Of a DNA stretch of 64,000 bases, positions 13,039 to 24,435 are shown piece by piece; the first letter of the stretch is position 1, and each line of letters begins with the position of its first letter. The stretch covers positions 10,798,233 through 10,862,232 of the forward strand of contig NC_132973.1 in the NCBI RefSeq assembly GCF_047496725.1, given 5' to 3'. Position numbers and translations under genes: made by a program. Below the pieces are notes generated by a model, which was not told the DNA's origin, did not search any database, and was given only the letters and a program-made list of their open reading frames with translations. The stretch is from Anoplolepis gracilipes. Its lineage: Eukaryota; Arthropoda; Insecta; Hymenoptera; Formicidae.

Positions 13039-16000
13039 GTAAGTTCACGTCGACACGTGCCTTTGGCATTGTCCGAGCATACCTATACGCATACCGGTAG
13101 AATCTCGCTCATGTAGCCGAGATTCGGAACAATTATGATTGAATGCGTCGTTAGAGTATTGTTTAACGATAATAGTCATTGTTTTCATCATTATTATAAT
13201 TCTTGAACTCATATGTAATCGTTAATTGTTTCCTTGAATAATGTTGAAGTATCTCGTATTAGTATAGAATTTCTTCTACTATTGTACATTCAATAATAAT
13301 ATACATAATAGTAGATAATTGTCTCGTGATTTCAAAATATTCTATATTCTTCAATCAAAATATATTAATAATTCGATAAAATTATATATTTAGTTTTTTT
13401 AAATTTGAAACGTATTTTAAGTTTATCAATACGCTTCATTAATTTAATAGGCTTCCATCGTGTATATTATAATATTGATACTGAAAATAAGTGGCATATT
13501 AAAATTAAAGTACGTGATATATTATCAATGGATAAATAAATATTTATATATTCGATCAATTTTGTTTTGTGATAATTTTAGTGTATATTTTTTTTATTTC
13601 CGTAATCTTTCATAATATCGCGAGGTTTTTGTAAGCGTTATTCATGTCTACTTCCGTTTGGGAAGTGTTCCGTACTGCTCCGTTGACATAATTTATACAC
13701 GCAAATATTCGCGAAATGAAACTTTTAATTCACCAAGTGTCAAGTATATCTATAAATCGTTAAAAGTTACACGACTACCGAATGATTTTATTTAATTCCT
13801 GGTGAAATAAAAAAAGCTTAAAGTAGATTAGTGTCTACTGTTCTTATGCCAAAGCACAAGGATAAAGTAATTAACCAGCAGGAAGTACTTATTACTTCGT
13901 TAGAAAACTCAAAGCTGGTTTCAACGTTACGTTTCAGATTAAAAGCTCGATTTTAATATCAGAAGCTTTCAAATTTGAAACCCTCTCTCTTCTTTTTTCC
14001 CCTGTTCTTTTTATTTACAGACTCCGATATTCGATATTTCCTTGGAAATATTGCTATTTGTATAAAATATAAATAGTTATTCGTGGATATAATTTCCTAT
14101 ATACAAAAATTTGTATATGATGTATGAATCCTATTATAACATGAATGTGGAAATGCGGAAATAAAATTATTATCGAATTTATTTGCAATTGCAGCTTGTT
14201 CCAAACTGAATTTCATAATATAACTTTTCTATATCTTTAGAGAAAGATTCCAAAATATATAGTATAAAAAAACAAATTTTTGAAAACTTTTTATTCTGCC
14301 TATTAGATCGCTTAATCAGTCGATCCATGTCAATATAAAGATTTGTCTTGATTTTAACCAATATACATATTTTTGACTTGATGATCAAACACACACACAT
14401 ACATAAAGTTCTGAAATAGAATAATCATATTAACTAAGTCCATGATATATATAAACTGCGCGAGCTATGGAAATCGCCAAATCAAATAATAAATATATTC
14501 TAAAAAAAGGACTACCCTATATACATATATATTAAGAACATCCAACAACATTTTTATAATGTTATTAAATAAAAAAATTACAATGCGCAATTATATATGT
14601 ATATAATTGAAAATAATGATTATAATTATTCATTTAAAAAATTAATTATGTTGCATTTATTAAATAAATTTAATAAATGCAAAGTCTGAAAAATTATCTC
14701 AGCATTCAGGTTACTGGGATATAAATCAAACAATAGCTCTCGCGAAAATTGCCTTCGAGGCATTTTTAAAAGCATTATCATTCATGCTCCGACGATCGAT
14801 ACGTTTATCGCGTAACGTGTCACTCGCTAACAGTGTGCGAGATCTTTAAAATCGGTCCCCGTTCTCGGGCGAATTTTGCCTGGAGATGAGAACAAAAATA
14901 CTCTCGTGTTAGTTGACGTGCACGTGCATACCTTTTCACGTGTACGTACAAAGAGACAGAGAGGGAGGTCCCTACTCTCTGAGGGAAGAAAGGGGCGCGA
15001 ATGAAAGAAGGATAACGGTGGCACTGACGTGAGCGAATCATAATAAAAGCGTAACGCGGATCTGTATGTAACATATGTGTGCATGTGGTCGACGATGGAT
15101 GAAAATAGGCAGAGAGGGAGAACGAAGCTTGCACGAGAGCGAGCTTGCAGTGGGCATCGCGACGTCGCGGCGTCACCTGAGTTCGCGTTCGGTTAGGTTA
15201 GTTATCGCTGTAATTTTCGGTCGCCGCATCTGTCTGTTACATGCATTAAAATAAATCACTATTACTAAGACTAGGTATAATATGCAGGCCAGCTTGTAAT
15301 TGGCAAAGTTTAATTAATTTTTGGTCGCGCAATTATTCAAAAGCGGCATGAGAGAAAATTTTAATGCCGCGAATAGCGATATCGCTTACAAATTACATAT
15401 CCCAAAGAAAAGAGTATTAAATAATTATTTCTCTAACATATATAAATTTTTCTATGTAACTATTATTGATATGTATGTATTTCTTACTGTGTGTAGATAT
15501 TCGAAAAATGTGCTTAACTTTCTTCTCCCCTTCGCATCGTAAAATCACTGTTCCATATCTTCATGGGGCTATTTTGCGCCGCTTACCTTGTTCTTACAAA
15601 GATAGACACTGTAACTATGAGAGGAGATAGGTCAGTAACCGTCTTCAAACTCCCACCGCCCTTCCGGCACAGAGTATTACAATTCGAAGAAATTGATTCG
15701 CTGTCTTCATTCAAAAAATGCATTTATATGATTTATATGATCACACTAGATTTTAAAACAAAATAATAATTCGATAATACGTTATGTGATAATATTTTAC
15801 CATTATTATTATTTTTAAAAGATTAACTTAATTAAAATTAATAAATGCTTGACAAATTTGTAAAATAGTACTAAAATAAATATGTATATGAGAGCAACTT
15901 ACGTAAATAAGAAATTAGATTTAACTTGATAGATTTTTAAAAATAATTTATAATTATACAAGAAATAAAAAATAACATCTCGCTGAATCGCGATATCTTT

Positions 16001-16309
16001 CCGAGGTGCTCGTTCGTTTTGCCGTCTCGCTCGTCTAGTTCTTCGGAAAACATCCACGTGGAAAGATGTACGCACGTGACCAGATGAACGCGCCAATCGC
16101 AGTTCCATGTTTGGCAATCTCTACTATGGAGAGAGAGAGCCAAGAGCCAGTTAACGGCGATGGTGCGCCCTTCTGAGACAGTCCGATTCGATCCGATCGC
16201 GTTTGCACTATCGTTGTTAGGCTCTTGCGACCTCGATCTCTTTTTCATTGAATTCTTATGCGAGAGCGAGTCTTCTCTTCAAGTATTAAACACGCGTTTA
16301 AAGTGCGCC

Positions 16310-18135
16310 ATGGGTACCGTGGCATTAAGTAAGTTCGACGGAATGGTTTAACGAAGTGATGTGCGGAATTAAAATTGTTTACAAATATGAATTAAATTAC
16401 TATAGTATTAAGAACTTTAAATTTGCAAATATAAAGTTTGGAAAAGAAAAATCAATATCATATAATCTGATAATAACAACCATAAGAATTTTAATATATC
16501 TTATATAAATCTTCCTAAATAAAAAATTAAATCAATCTGTTGTCTTTAGAAATGGTGCTTACTTGTATAAAACTTTGTAATAAATTCAATCTAATTTCAA
16601 AATATTCTTTGATAGACGTCCATTTATTTATAAATCTTAATTCTAGGCTCTCTATTGTCTCTTTTATTTTCTTGAACATCAAAGAATACTTTAACATTCA
16701 TAAATCAAAACAATCTACAAAAGTTCTAAGTGTTTCTTTTGATAGTTGAGAAGCTGTAAACTAAAAGATTGCGCGCGTTTCAATAAAATCAAATAAACGT
16801 CCAATAAAACGTTCAACGAAACAATTTACAATTCTATAAATACATTGCAGACAGCTCTTCGTTTGATACTACATGTGCTTTTATCAAATAATTTTTACTT
16901 AGATTTTTTTATCGATCAATAAAATATTTTGTATAGATTTCAATTAAAACTTACAACGTACAACCATGAAGGAAAAATAAAATATTTTATTATGTGTCTT
17001 TCTGAAAATAGCCATCCGCCAAACGATGAATTCAGTTATCAAACATTCTTGATGGAGATAAACTTCTTACGAAAATTTTAATTAATTTTTGTAAAAATCC
17101 ATGTTGTACAAAAGTTTTGCGATCGTTTAATATATACTTGCACTGTATTTAATGTACTAAGTATATTTAATTGTATGAAACAATTTCTTTGCATACTTCT
17201 GACTTTAGTCTCATTCTTCTTCAGATCCTCAGAAAGACAACAAGGAAGATTCCGAAGAGATGCAACGGTGTCCCTATCTCCATGAAATGAAAGAGCGTTT
17301 GCTCTCGCAACCGACACCGACCGACAGTTTAGACATGGAACGTCTCGACGGTGGTACTCCTGTTAAGGAAGCTAATCTGCACAACGATTATCCGGCACAT
17401 ACGAATCCAGGGGTGATACCCGAACCTCCGGAAATGCCGCCTGATTCTTTAATTGGTACCGTCGTCAAGGTAAGTAATTAAACAATACGCTCAGTATCTT
17501 TTTTGACCAATGTTAGAAAGAGCATCTACTTTCTTAATAAAAATATCATTATTTTTATCATCGTTTTACCTACATGAAAAAACAATAAGTTAATTAATAT
17601 TTTCGGTGAAAATGTCACCGATTAAATGAGCAATGATAAAATTTCACTAATCAGTGAGTCTTTCGCTAATCTTCAATGAAAACTCATATTTTATTCATTT
17701 ATTATAATCTTGTTTCACTCATTAAGAGTAAAATTTCAGTGAAAAAATCAGACACTTTCACTGAGTCTTTTGAGTAATAAAATTACACTGTTTACAGTTC
17801 TATTCTTATAGAAATAATATTTATCTCAATAATGACGGTCGAATTCTATTTAAGAGAGTAGAATATAGTATCATAAGATGGAATTAAATTACAATAGCAT
17901 GAAGCCAATTGTATGTGACATAATTTTCAAATACCTAATAACGTTCGAGAGTTCTTGAAGCGTTAAATTCATTCTCGTTATGATGGTTTCAGCTGAACTC
18001 CGATGGCTATGGTTCGCACACGTCGCCAGCGCATGCGAGGCAGCCCCTGGTTCCACAGAATTCGAATAACCCACCACTCTGCCTCACTCCTACGTATTCC
18101 GGTTCAAATACTGGCATGCTGCCAAAGAATGCAAA
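16310..18135 (+). CDS. Otop: Otop-B alternative N-terminus 1 (three small coding exons)
   Basis: Exons 16310-16328, 17225-17469 and 17993-18135. The ATG at 16310 sits in GCGCCATGGG, a very good initiation context. The donors are A|GTAAGT, AAG|GTAAGT and AAA|GTAAGT, and the acceptors CTTCTTCAG|AT and GGTTTCAG|CT. Phases 1, 0 and 2 are consistent, and the last exon ends with two spare bases, as needed to join the common exon at 29940. It encodes about 135 hydrophilic residues rich in Pro, Asn and Ser, including CPYLHEMKERLL and PEPPEMPPDSL, with no TM segment, as expected for a cytosolic leader. The full isoform would be 901 residues. The frame stays open upstream to an ATG at 16160, so an N-terminus longer by 50 residues is possible. 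The link to Otop-B is inferred from phase, strand and position, not from homology. Confidence 0.7.
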
Positions 18136-21100
18136 GTAAGTACACATTCTGACAAATACATGTTCTGAAGATCCTTGACTGTAAAGATATACAAACATTA
18201 ATGTCTTCACTCTGCAAAAGATATTTCGAAATATTGATTCAATCTTTGCAGGAAAGTTTAAATATTTCTATCGACAGAAGCTGACGTTCTTAACACAATA
18301 TATAATCTTTTCTGAAAAATATTTCACGCATATACATACATAGATAATAAGATGATTCGTTCTGTATTTTATCGATTTAAGAATAACATTCGGATCACTC
18401 ATTTAATCCGAAAATCATCACACCACGTGGAACTCGTAGATATCGTGCCTCAAGTATATTGCTTATCGTTAAAGAGTCTCTCTGGAACCCTTCGAGCGAC
18501 TTAAAATAGCTTTAGAGATTACTTATTGCAAAGCAGTTATACGTTTTACGATACACGGATACCTTGCAGACGTCGAGACTATCGGCTCTGACTTTTAGCA
18601 AGCATGTAGCTTATAATAGAGCCGTATATATTATTTTTATATTGTGTCTCAAGTTTATATATTTAGTATCGATCTATTACGTAATTAAAGATATCATTAA
18701 TCGTTTAATAAATATTTAAGAAATTCTAATAAGAATAAATATGACGAAGTTAATATTAACTCTACAGAATGTAAATGCGCGTAAAAATACTCAAAAAATG
18801 TATATGTAATAATTTGGCATACTTTATAAGTTAAAAATTAATTAACTCAATTGATGAAGCTCTATTACCTTATGTAGTGTGCGCTGTAATAATAAGCTTT
18901 ATATCATATTGTAGACAATTTTGTAATTGAGAGTATGAATAATATGTCGTGAACGACAAGAACTTGACGCAGCAGATTTACGATCAGCCAGTACTCGGCT
19001 ATTCATTAATATTTTAAAGAGGAAAGTCGTTTTTAAAATACCTTTGGATGACATGTAAATAGTAAACTTAACTAGTAGTAGTCTATAGTTAATCTGAAAA
19101 GGAAAAATTAATTAATACAAGATCAAATGTATTATACAACATATCTATAAATTCGATACCATTTAATAAATATATTAATTATATTTATTATTATAGAAAA
19201 GTAATAATAATATAATAATAAATATATTAATTATATTTATTATTATAGAAAAGAAAAAATTAATTAATACAAGATCAAATGTATTATACAACATATCTAT
19301 AAATTCGATACCATTTAATAAATATATTAATTATATTTATTAAATGGTATCGAATTTATAGATATGTTGTATAATACATTTGATCTTGTATTAATTAATT
19401 TTTTCTTTTCAGATTAACTTGATTATTTAATATATTTTATTTTCTATATAAAAATATATAGAAAGTCATGAAATGGATTTAAAATAACACAAAATAAAAA
19501 TGAGAAATAATAATAATAATATAAGAATAATATAATAAATAATTACATATAACTCGTACATAATTTCATGATATAAAGAGACTTGATAATACATATTTTA
19601 TAATTTTTTGAGCATGTAACTGGAATGATATGAACAATCGATTAAAAAGAACTTTAAAGAGTCGACTGAAAATCTTGCAGGAAGGAATAAAGAGTTATGT
19701 AAAAGTTCTGTTCCTTCTGGAACAAAAACTCATCTTTTATTTTAGGGTAAATTTTAGTTTATTATCGTTTTTGTAATCGCTCAGAATAATCATTCACAGT
19801 TTAGTTCTAGAGACACGAAATCGTGGCAGCACTGCCAGCGCGTCTCGAAATCAATACTGCTGTGCGTGAGTGTCTCGCTTGTCGCAATCCTTGAAATGCG
19901 ATATTACAGCACGCAGAAAACTACTACGAACGAGCTGTTGCGCTCGATTCAATTGTAAAAATCAAATTATTACACGACAGTTCTTTTATTAGTATAATTA
20001 ATATCACGCAATTCCTATAAACACTTCCCGTTCAATTCTTTATTATCCTCTCGCCATCTTTATTAATTTGCATACAAAAGAGTAATAAATAATAAATTAA
20101 AATGAAGATACATATATAATAAAATTGAACAGAAATATTAAAGGAATATATTTAAGAAAAGAACTAGAATAATTTTATAATTAGAAATTCTTATATTCTT
20201 CAATATTTAAAAAGACAAAAACAAAATTTTTGGTTTTATTATACTTGCACATGTTTAAAAAACTTACGATAAATTAAAATCATTAATTAATAGAAATTAA
20301 TCATAAAACTTTGACATCTTTAGTATCTATTTTTTTTTTAATATGTCTTAAGAATCTATATGAGGAAGATTGCGACATCGTGGAGCCCGGTATTGAAAAT
20401 GGACCATTGCCAAGTCTCGTCATTGAGCTGTCAAATAATAACATTAGATTTGTGCTACCAAATATTACGGAAATGCGACGCGATACGTGCTTTTAAATAA
20501 ACTCTTACTAAACACGTCAATTCGTGGAACGTAACTCGATAATATTTCGTAACGTATCTCGGATCTCTTTCTCAGATCCAAGTAATAGAAATCAACAATC
20601 TGATCGATACTGAAAACGAAATGTTACACGAGTTAGAGTTCACGCGCGAGATATCATAATAGAAACTATCTCAAAATACATTGAAAACAAAATACGCGTT
20701 GCATCAGCCACACATGCAACAATCTCTTCTCTGTATGCATTCGCCAAGACGAAATCTTCTTCAAGTAGCAGGATTTTTTCCAATCACTGTGACTTCTCGC
20801 CTCCGTTCGATGTAGCGTACGCGACTGCCCAATAAATTCCGCCGAATCCTTGGACGCCGCAGATCGCCAATCGAAATCCAATCCCGACATTCCGAATAGA
20901 CATAGTCACCGTCTTCCGCGAACACTTTCGTTCTTTGTCATTTATCGATCGTTCAACCGTGTCGGAGTCACGATTCGTCGCGATCAAGACACTTACTTGT
21001 CGCAGATGATCTTTGACTTTGCGCCGAGAGAAACGAAACGACGTAAGAGAGGGTCATACCGACGCGAATTTCGCGCGTGAGGAAGGTCAGTGACCCCGGT

Positions 21101-22740
21101 GGAAGCGTTATCGAGCGGGTCAGTGGGTCGCAGAACCACGGAGCATTTTACCCCCCTCGTCCCTCTAGCCCTCTCCCCCTTCGCGTAGCGTACCTCACCA
21201 CCGGCCACCCACCGCACCCGCCCGTCGACATCTTCCCGTGGGATAGCAGTGACGATAGCTGAGCCGAATACTCGCTTCGAATCTCCTCAACTTTGCGGAA
21301 ATTCGTTTTTATTTAGGCGGAATCCAACTCAAGGAATTTTTTTCGAAAATTAATACTAAGCCGAGAGCCCTCGCACAATATTTTTGCATCGTTTGAAGAA
21401 AGATTCTCCTTATTTTAATTCATTACATTTTATAAACTCAGCCTTCTTTTAATAATTAATTTCAAGTCACATCTTTATATGAATTCATTATATTATAGTG
21501 AGATATATATTTCTCTATCCAAGTCAGAATTTAAATCAGAAAACTCTAAGAGCAATATTTAATATACATATAAATTGAAATGCATTAAAAGTTTCGATTC
21601 GCATTACGCAAATAATAAGATGTCATTGAGAGCGTATCTAGGACAACGGGCGCGTCAACGAAGATGACTCGCGAAAAAGACGGCGAGACGTATCTATAAA
21701 AAATTTCATGACATGACAAGAGGGAATTATTTAACACAGAGAATTTCTCTTCTTAAACAATTGTAATCGACAGAAATTACGGAGAAAGATATATCCAATA
21801 CGTTTCGATGCGAGAAAATGAAAAGATAATCTTTCTCTAAAGAATCATACTGTTTACAATATTTATAGCCGTGAATAATTAGGAAATATCTACGCAATAC
21901 TTTAAATAATTGTATGTGTATTACTCAGATTTAAATATCTAAAAAAATAAGTAAACAAATATAAAATATTTATGAATTGCAAACGGTTTATTGGAAATGG
22001 CAACGCAGGTTCTGAAGCTCTATTTCTTGAAAAGTATGAAGAAAGGAACGAAAGAAACGATTTTGCACCTAGGAAAAATTCATACGAGATTTTCTGAAAG
22101 AGAAGTGATATTCTGAGGCACCCAAGCGAAAAAAGAATCGTAAAGGAGAATTGAAGATGAGGTTTAGAACGGGAACGCGGGAAAACATTGCGCTAGTTAT
22201 CTATGCAGATGAAATTAGCCTACTAGAGTAATCAAAGAAATGGGAGTGTTTTCTATTTTTTTACGCACGAGAGAGACAATTAACTAACGACAAAAACATC
22301 GTCATGCGATTTACATTATCGATGTTAGTGAGAAAAAATATAGAAAAATAAGAAACTCTCGGCGAAACAATTCCGTTCCCTCCAAAGAAAAAGGAGGAAT
22401 TTTTTTCCTCTAAGAAAACGCTCCGAAGAACGCAATGCATCGTTAAACATCCACGAATTCTTCGTCGTGATTTTCCACGCCTAGGACCCGTTTATATCTT
22501 TAAAGAGGAATTTCAAGTAGTCAACGGTACGAAGAAAAAAAAATCCGTCCACCAAGACGCGGGATCGCATCGGCCGAAGCGGAGAACGCGGAGCGTCACG
22601 GTACCATAAGGTGGTACGAGAAAGGAACGACAAGGGAACATGATCTCGAGAAAGAGAGAGAAAAAGAACTTAAAGGGACCGAGAGCCGGAGAGCCGAAGA
22701 GTTGGAGAGAGAAAGAGATAGAAAGGGAAGAACACCCCCG
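18136..22740. other. Otop-B intron 1 region (long-isoform view)
   Basis: AT-rich intron sequence. It contains the palindrome at 19087-19420, an unassigned ORF at about 20353-20496 and a GC-rich island at 20900-21260. The island has C-rich runs and no coherent coding frame. Nothing else is supportable. Confidence 0.5.
19087..19420. repeat. Inverted-repeat element containing a 79-bp perfect palindrome
   Basis: The arms 19248-19326 and 19332-19410 are exact reverse complements over 79 bp, separated only by TTAAT. A further direct copy of the left arm lies at about 19087-19190, and its outer end (GTTAATCTGAAAAG) pairs with the right arm's outer end (CTTTTCAGATTAAC). The unit is therefore an inverted-repeat element whose left half has been duplicated. 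No coding capacity. It may be a MITE or a palindrome made by replication or assembly. Confidence 0.9.
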
Positions 22741-22746
22741 TGGCTC

Positions 22747-23266
22747 TATATAGACCAAAAGCTCTCGCAGTTCGCAGTGCGCTTGTGCGAGAAGCTGCCG
22801 CTGCCCGGGAAGAGATCTCCCGGCCAGCCTCAGTCTCCGGGATGCTGGGGGCGGCGATCGTGATTCTACCCCCATTCTCGTGGCGCTCCGATAACACGGC
22901 CCGACTGATTGCAGCGCGGTCCCGCTTACTCCTCAGCAGCCGCTCGAATTAAACCCTTGGTTCTCTCCCGCTTCGCATCTTCTCGTCTCGGCTCGCTCTG
23001 CCGTACGCGAGTAGAGGAGTCCGGACTGAGTCGTTGTCTCCCTTGAACCGTGGTCCACCCTCCGTCAGCGCCGCCGCATCCGTCCATCCGTTCTCTATCT
23101 CTTTCTATCACTCTCTCCCTCCGTTCCTGTCTCTTATCCGCACCTTCTCTCTCTCCGGGGATCCCAATCCGCCCTCCGTCTCTTCTCTCCGCATCCACGC
23201 TTCACACCCTTTTCCGAAGCCGGGGCGCAGTCACCGCGAGGCCCTTCAACCAACCGCCTCTCGCAG
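22747..23266 (+). promoter_or_regulatory. TATA promoter and noncoding first exon for Otop-B isoform 2
   Basis: TATATA at 22747-22752, followed about 29 bases later by CGCAGTGCG, an arthropod-type CAGT initiator near 22776. The GC-rich exon that follows ends in CTCGCAG|GTGAGT (donor at 23267). A fitting acceptor, ATCGTTAG|GAG, lies at 24207, 28 bases before the ATG at 24236. The 5' UTR would thus be split by an intron of about 0.94 kb. A short upstream ORF starts at about 22841 inside the exon. The motifs are seen; the assignment to Otop-B is inferred. Confidence 0.5.
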
Positions 23267-23470
23267 GTGAGTCTCTTCCATCATCTGTCGTCGCGAGTGC
23301 GTCGCGACGCTCAAAGTGGTGGTCGTCGGTCAGCGGAGCGTACAGTGCCGATCCTGGAAGATTCAGCCGCGCGCTTGTGTGTGCATGGGATTTTCCATTA
23401 GCTCGTTCGACCGAGTACGCGAGATCAGAGACTTTAGGAAAATTGCGTATATCTCTGCTTCTCTCTTTCC

Positions 23471-23478
<8 letters not shown>

Positions 23479-23505
<27 letters not shown>
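23479..23505. repeat. CT microsatellite
   Basis: A run of about 13 CT units inside the candidate 5' UTR intron. The Ser-Leu ORFs crossing it are by-products. Confidence 0.9.
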
Positions 23506-23512
<7 letters not shown>

Positions 23513-24235
23513 TGTTTCGCCTTTGTCCAACTCTCTCTTCCGTTCAATCGCCTCTTGGTACCGTCCGGATATTCTTCCTGGTTCCTCTATAGCTTCATGG
23601 TTTTCTGTTTTTTTTTTTTTTCATTGCTCGATTCTGCGTAGACGATTCTGTCGTTGACTGGAACGCTACGGAGCCCCCTTTCCCGCTTTTGTGAAAAGTA
23701 AACAAGTGATATTATTTAATTCGACATCATAAATGAACGCAGAATTATTCATTCTTGGCTTCATACAAATGTTGTTTTTCAACATATATTACATTTTAAT
23801 ATATTACTGATCATATTACGCAATACGCAATTACAAGAGAGAGTGCGCTCCGTTTCTGCGTTCCAGCAGAGAGAGGGCTTTAACGATTCAAAAAAAAATT
23901 GATAGAGTCAAAGCGCAGGCGCTTCCGGCGAAAACAAATAATCGAAGAGCACAATAGAATGATAAGAGATTTATTCTCAATTCGAAAATTATCTATTACT
24001 GTAAAAATGATTTTTTCGCAATAATTAATTGATTTAAACTAATACGATGGTTTGAACGAACCCGATTTATACCGAGGCGTGCACCAAAATGGCGACGTAG
24101 GTACCAGCTCTCCGAAACACGACCACCACGTAGGGGGCACTTGAGTACGCGGGGGAGTTAGATCGATTTGTAACAAGATCGTTGAGTGTCTTTTTGACAA
24201 TCGTTAGGAGCTTGTGAAACGAGACGAAATCCACG

Positions 24236-24435
24236 ATGGTGGGTGGTGGTGACTGTAAAGTCGCTACCGTGGAGGTAGAGGCGGCCTCCGGAGGCGACAA
24301 CACGGCGACACTTCCGGTCACCAGGCCCCTCAATCCGCAAAACTCGCCACCGAATGCACAGGACAACGCGGAGAAGAACAATGCCGCGAACAAAGAAATG
24401 GAGCTGAAGAACGTGCGATCGACACCGGCGAAAAA
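24236..24435 (+). CDS. Otop: Otop-B alternative N-terminus 2 (single first coding exon)
   Basis: ATG at 24236 with an in-frame TGA 8 codons upstream, so this start is well defined. The frame codes for 66 residues plus two bases, then meets AAAAA|GTAAGA at 24436. That leaves phase 2, the phase required by the common exon at 29940; without splicing it ends at TAA a base later. The product is hydrophilic: a glycine patch near the start (MVGGG), acidic residues, then an Asn/Pro/Lys-rich tail (PLNPQNSPPN, RSTPAKK). No TM segment. It suits a cytosolic leader placed directly before TM1, giving a channel of 832 residues. It is served by the TATA promoter at 22747. The association with Otop-B is inferred from phase and position. 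Confidence 0.72.

Larger units (their letters stand above)
8307..16309. other. Region between Otop-A and Otop-B coding exons
   Basis: Mostly AT-rich, without a recognisable coding exon. GC-rich islands at about 8440-9270, 12590-13060 and 14930-15240 interrupt it; the first two end in good splice donors and are listed as candidate noncoding first exons. The third has only short ORFs in several frames. The rest holds short AT-rich runs and nothing I can assign. Confidence 0.5.

Noticed and set aside
15191..15200. GGTTAGGTTA, like insect telomere repeat
   Set aside because: Only two units, isolated; not a telomeric array.
16160..16309. Upstream in-frame ATG at 16160 as start of Otop-B leader 1
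   Set aside because: The frame is open, but the ATG at 16310 has the better context and the extra 50 residues look untranslated in composition. Kept only as a possibility.
17577..17790. Cluster of TCAGTGA/TCACTGA motifs in the leader intron, partly echoed at 57480-57540
   Set aside because: I could not define ends, a target duplication or convincing alignment between the two places.
23050..23592. 180-codon + strand ORF in a GC-rich region
   Set aside because: Ser/Leu/Pro-rich, runs across the strong donor at 23267 and through a CT microsatellite. Better explained as 5' UTR exon and intron.
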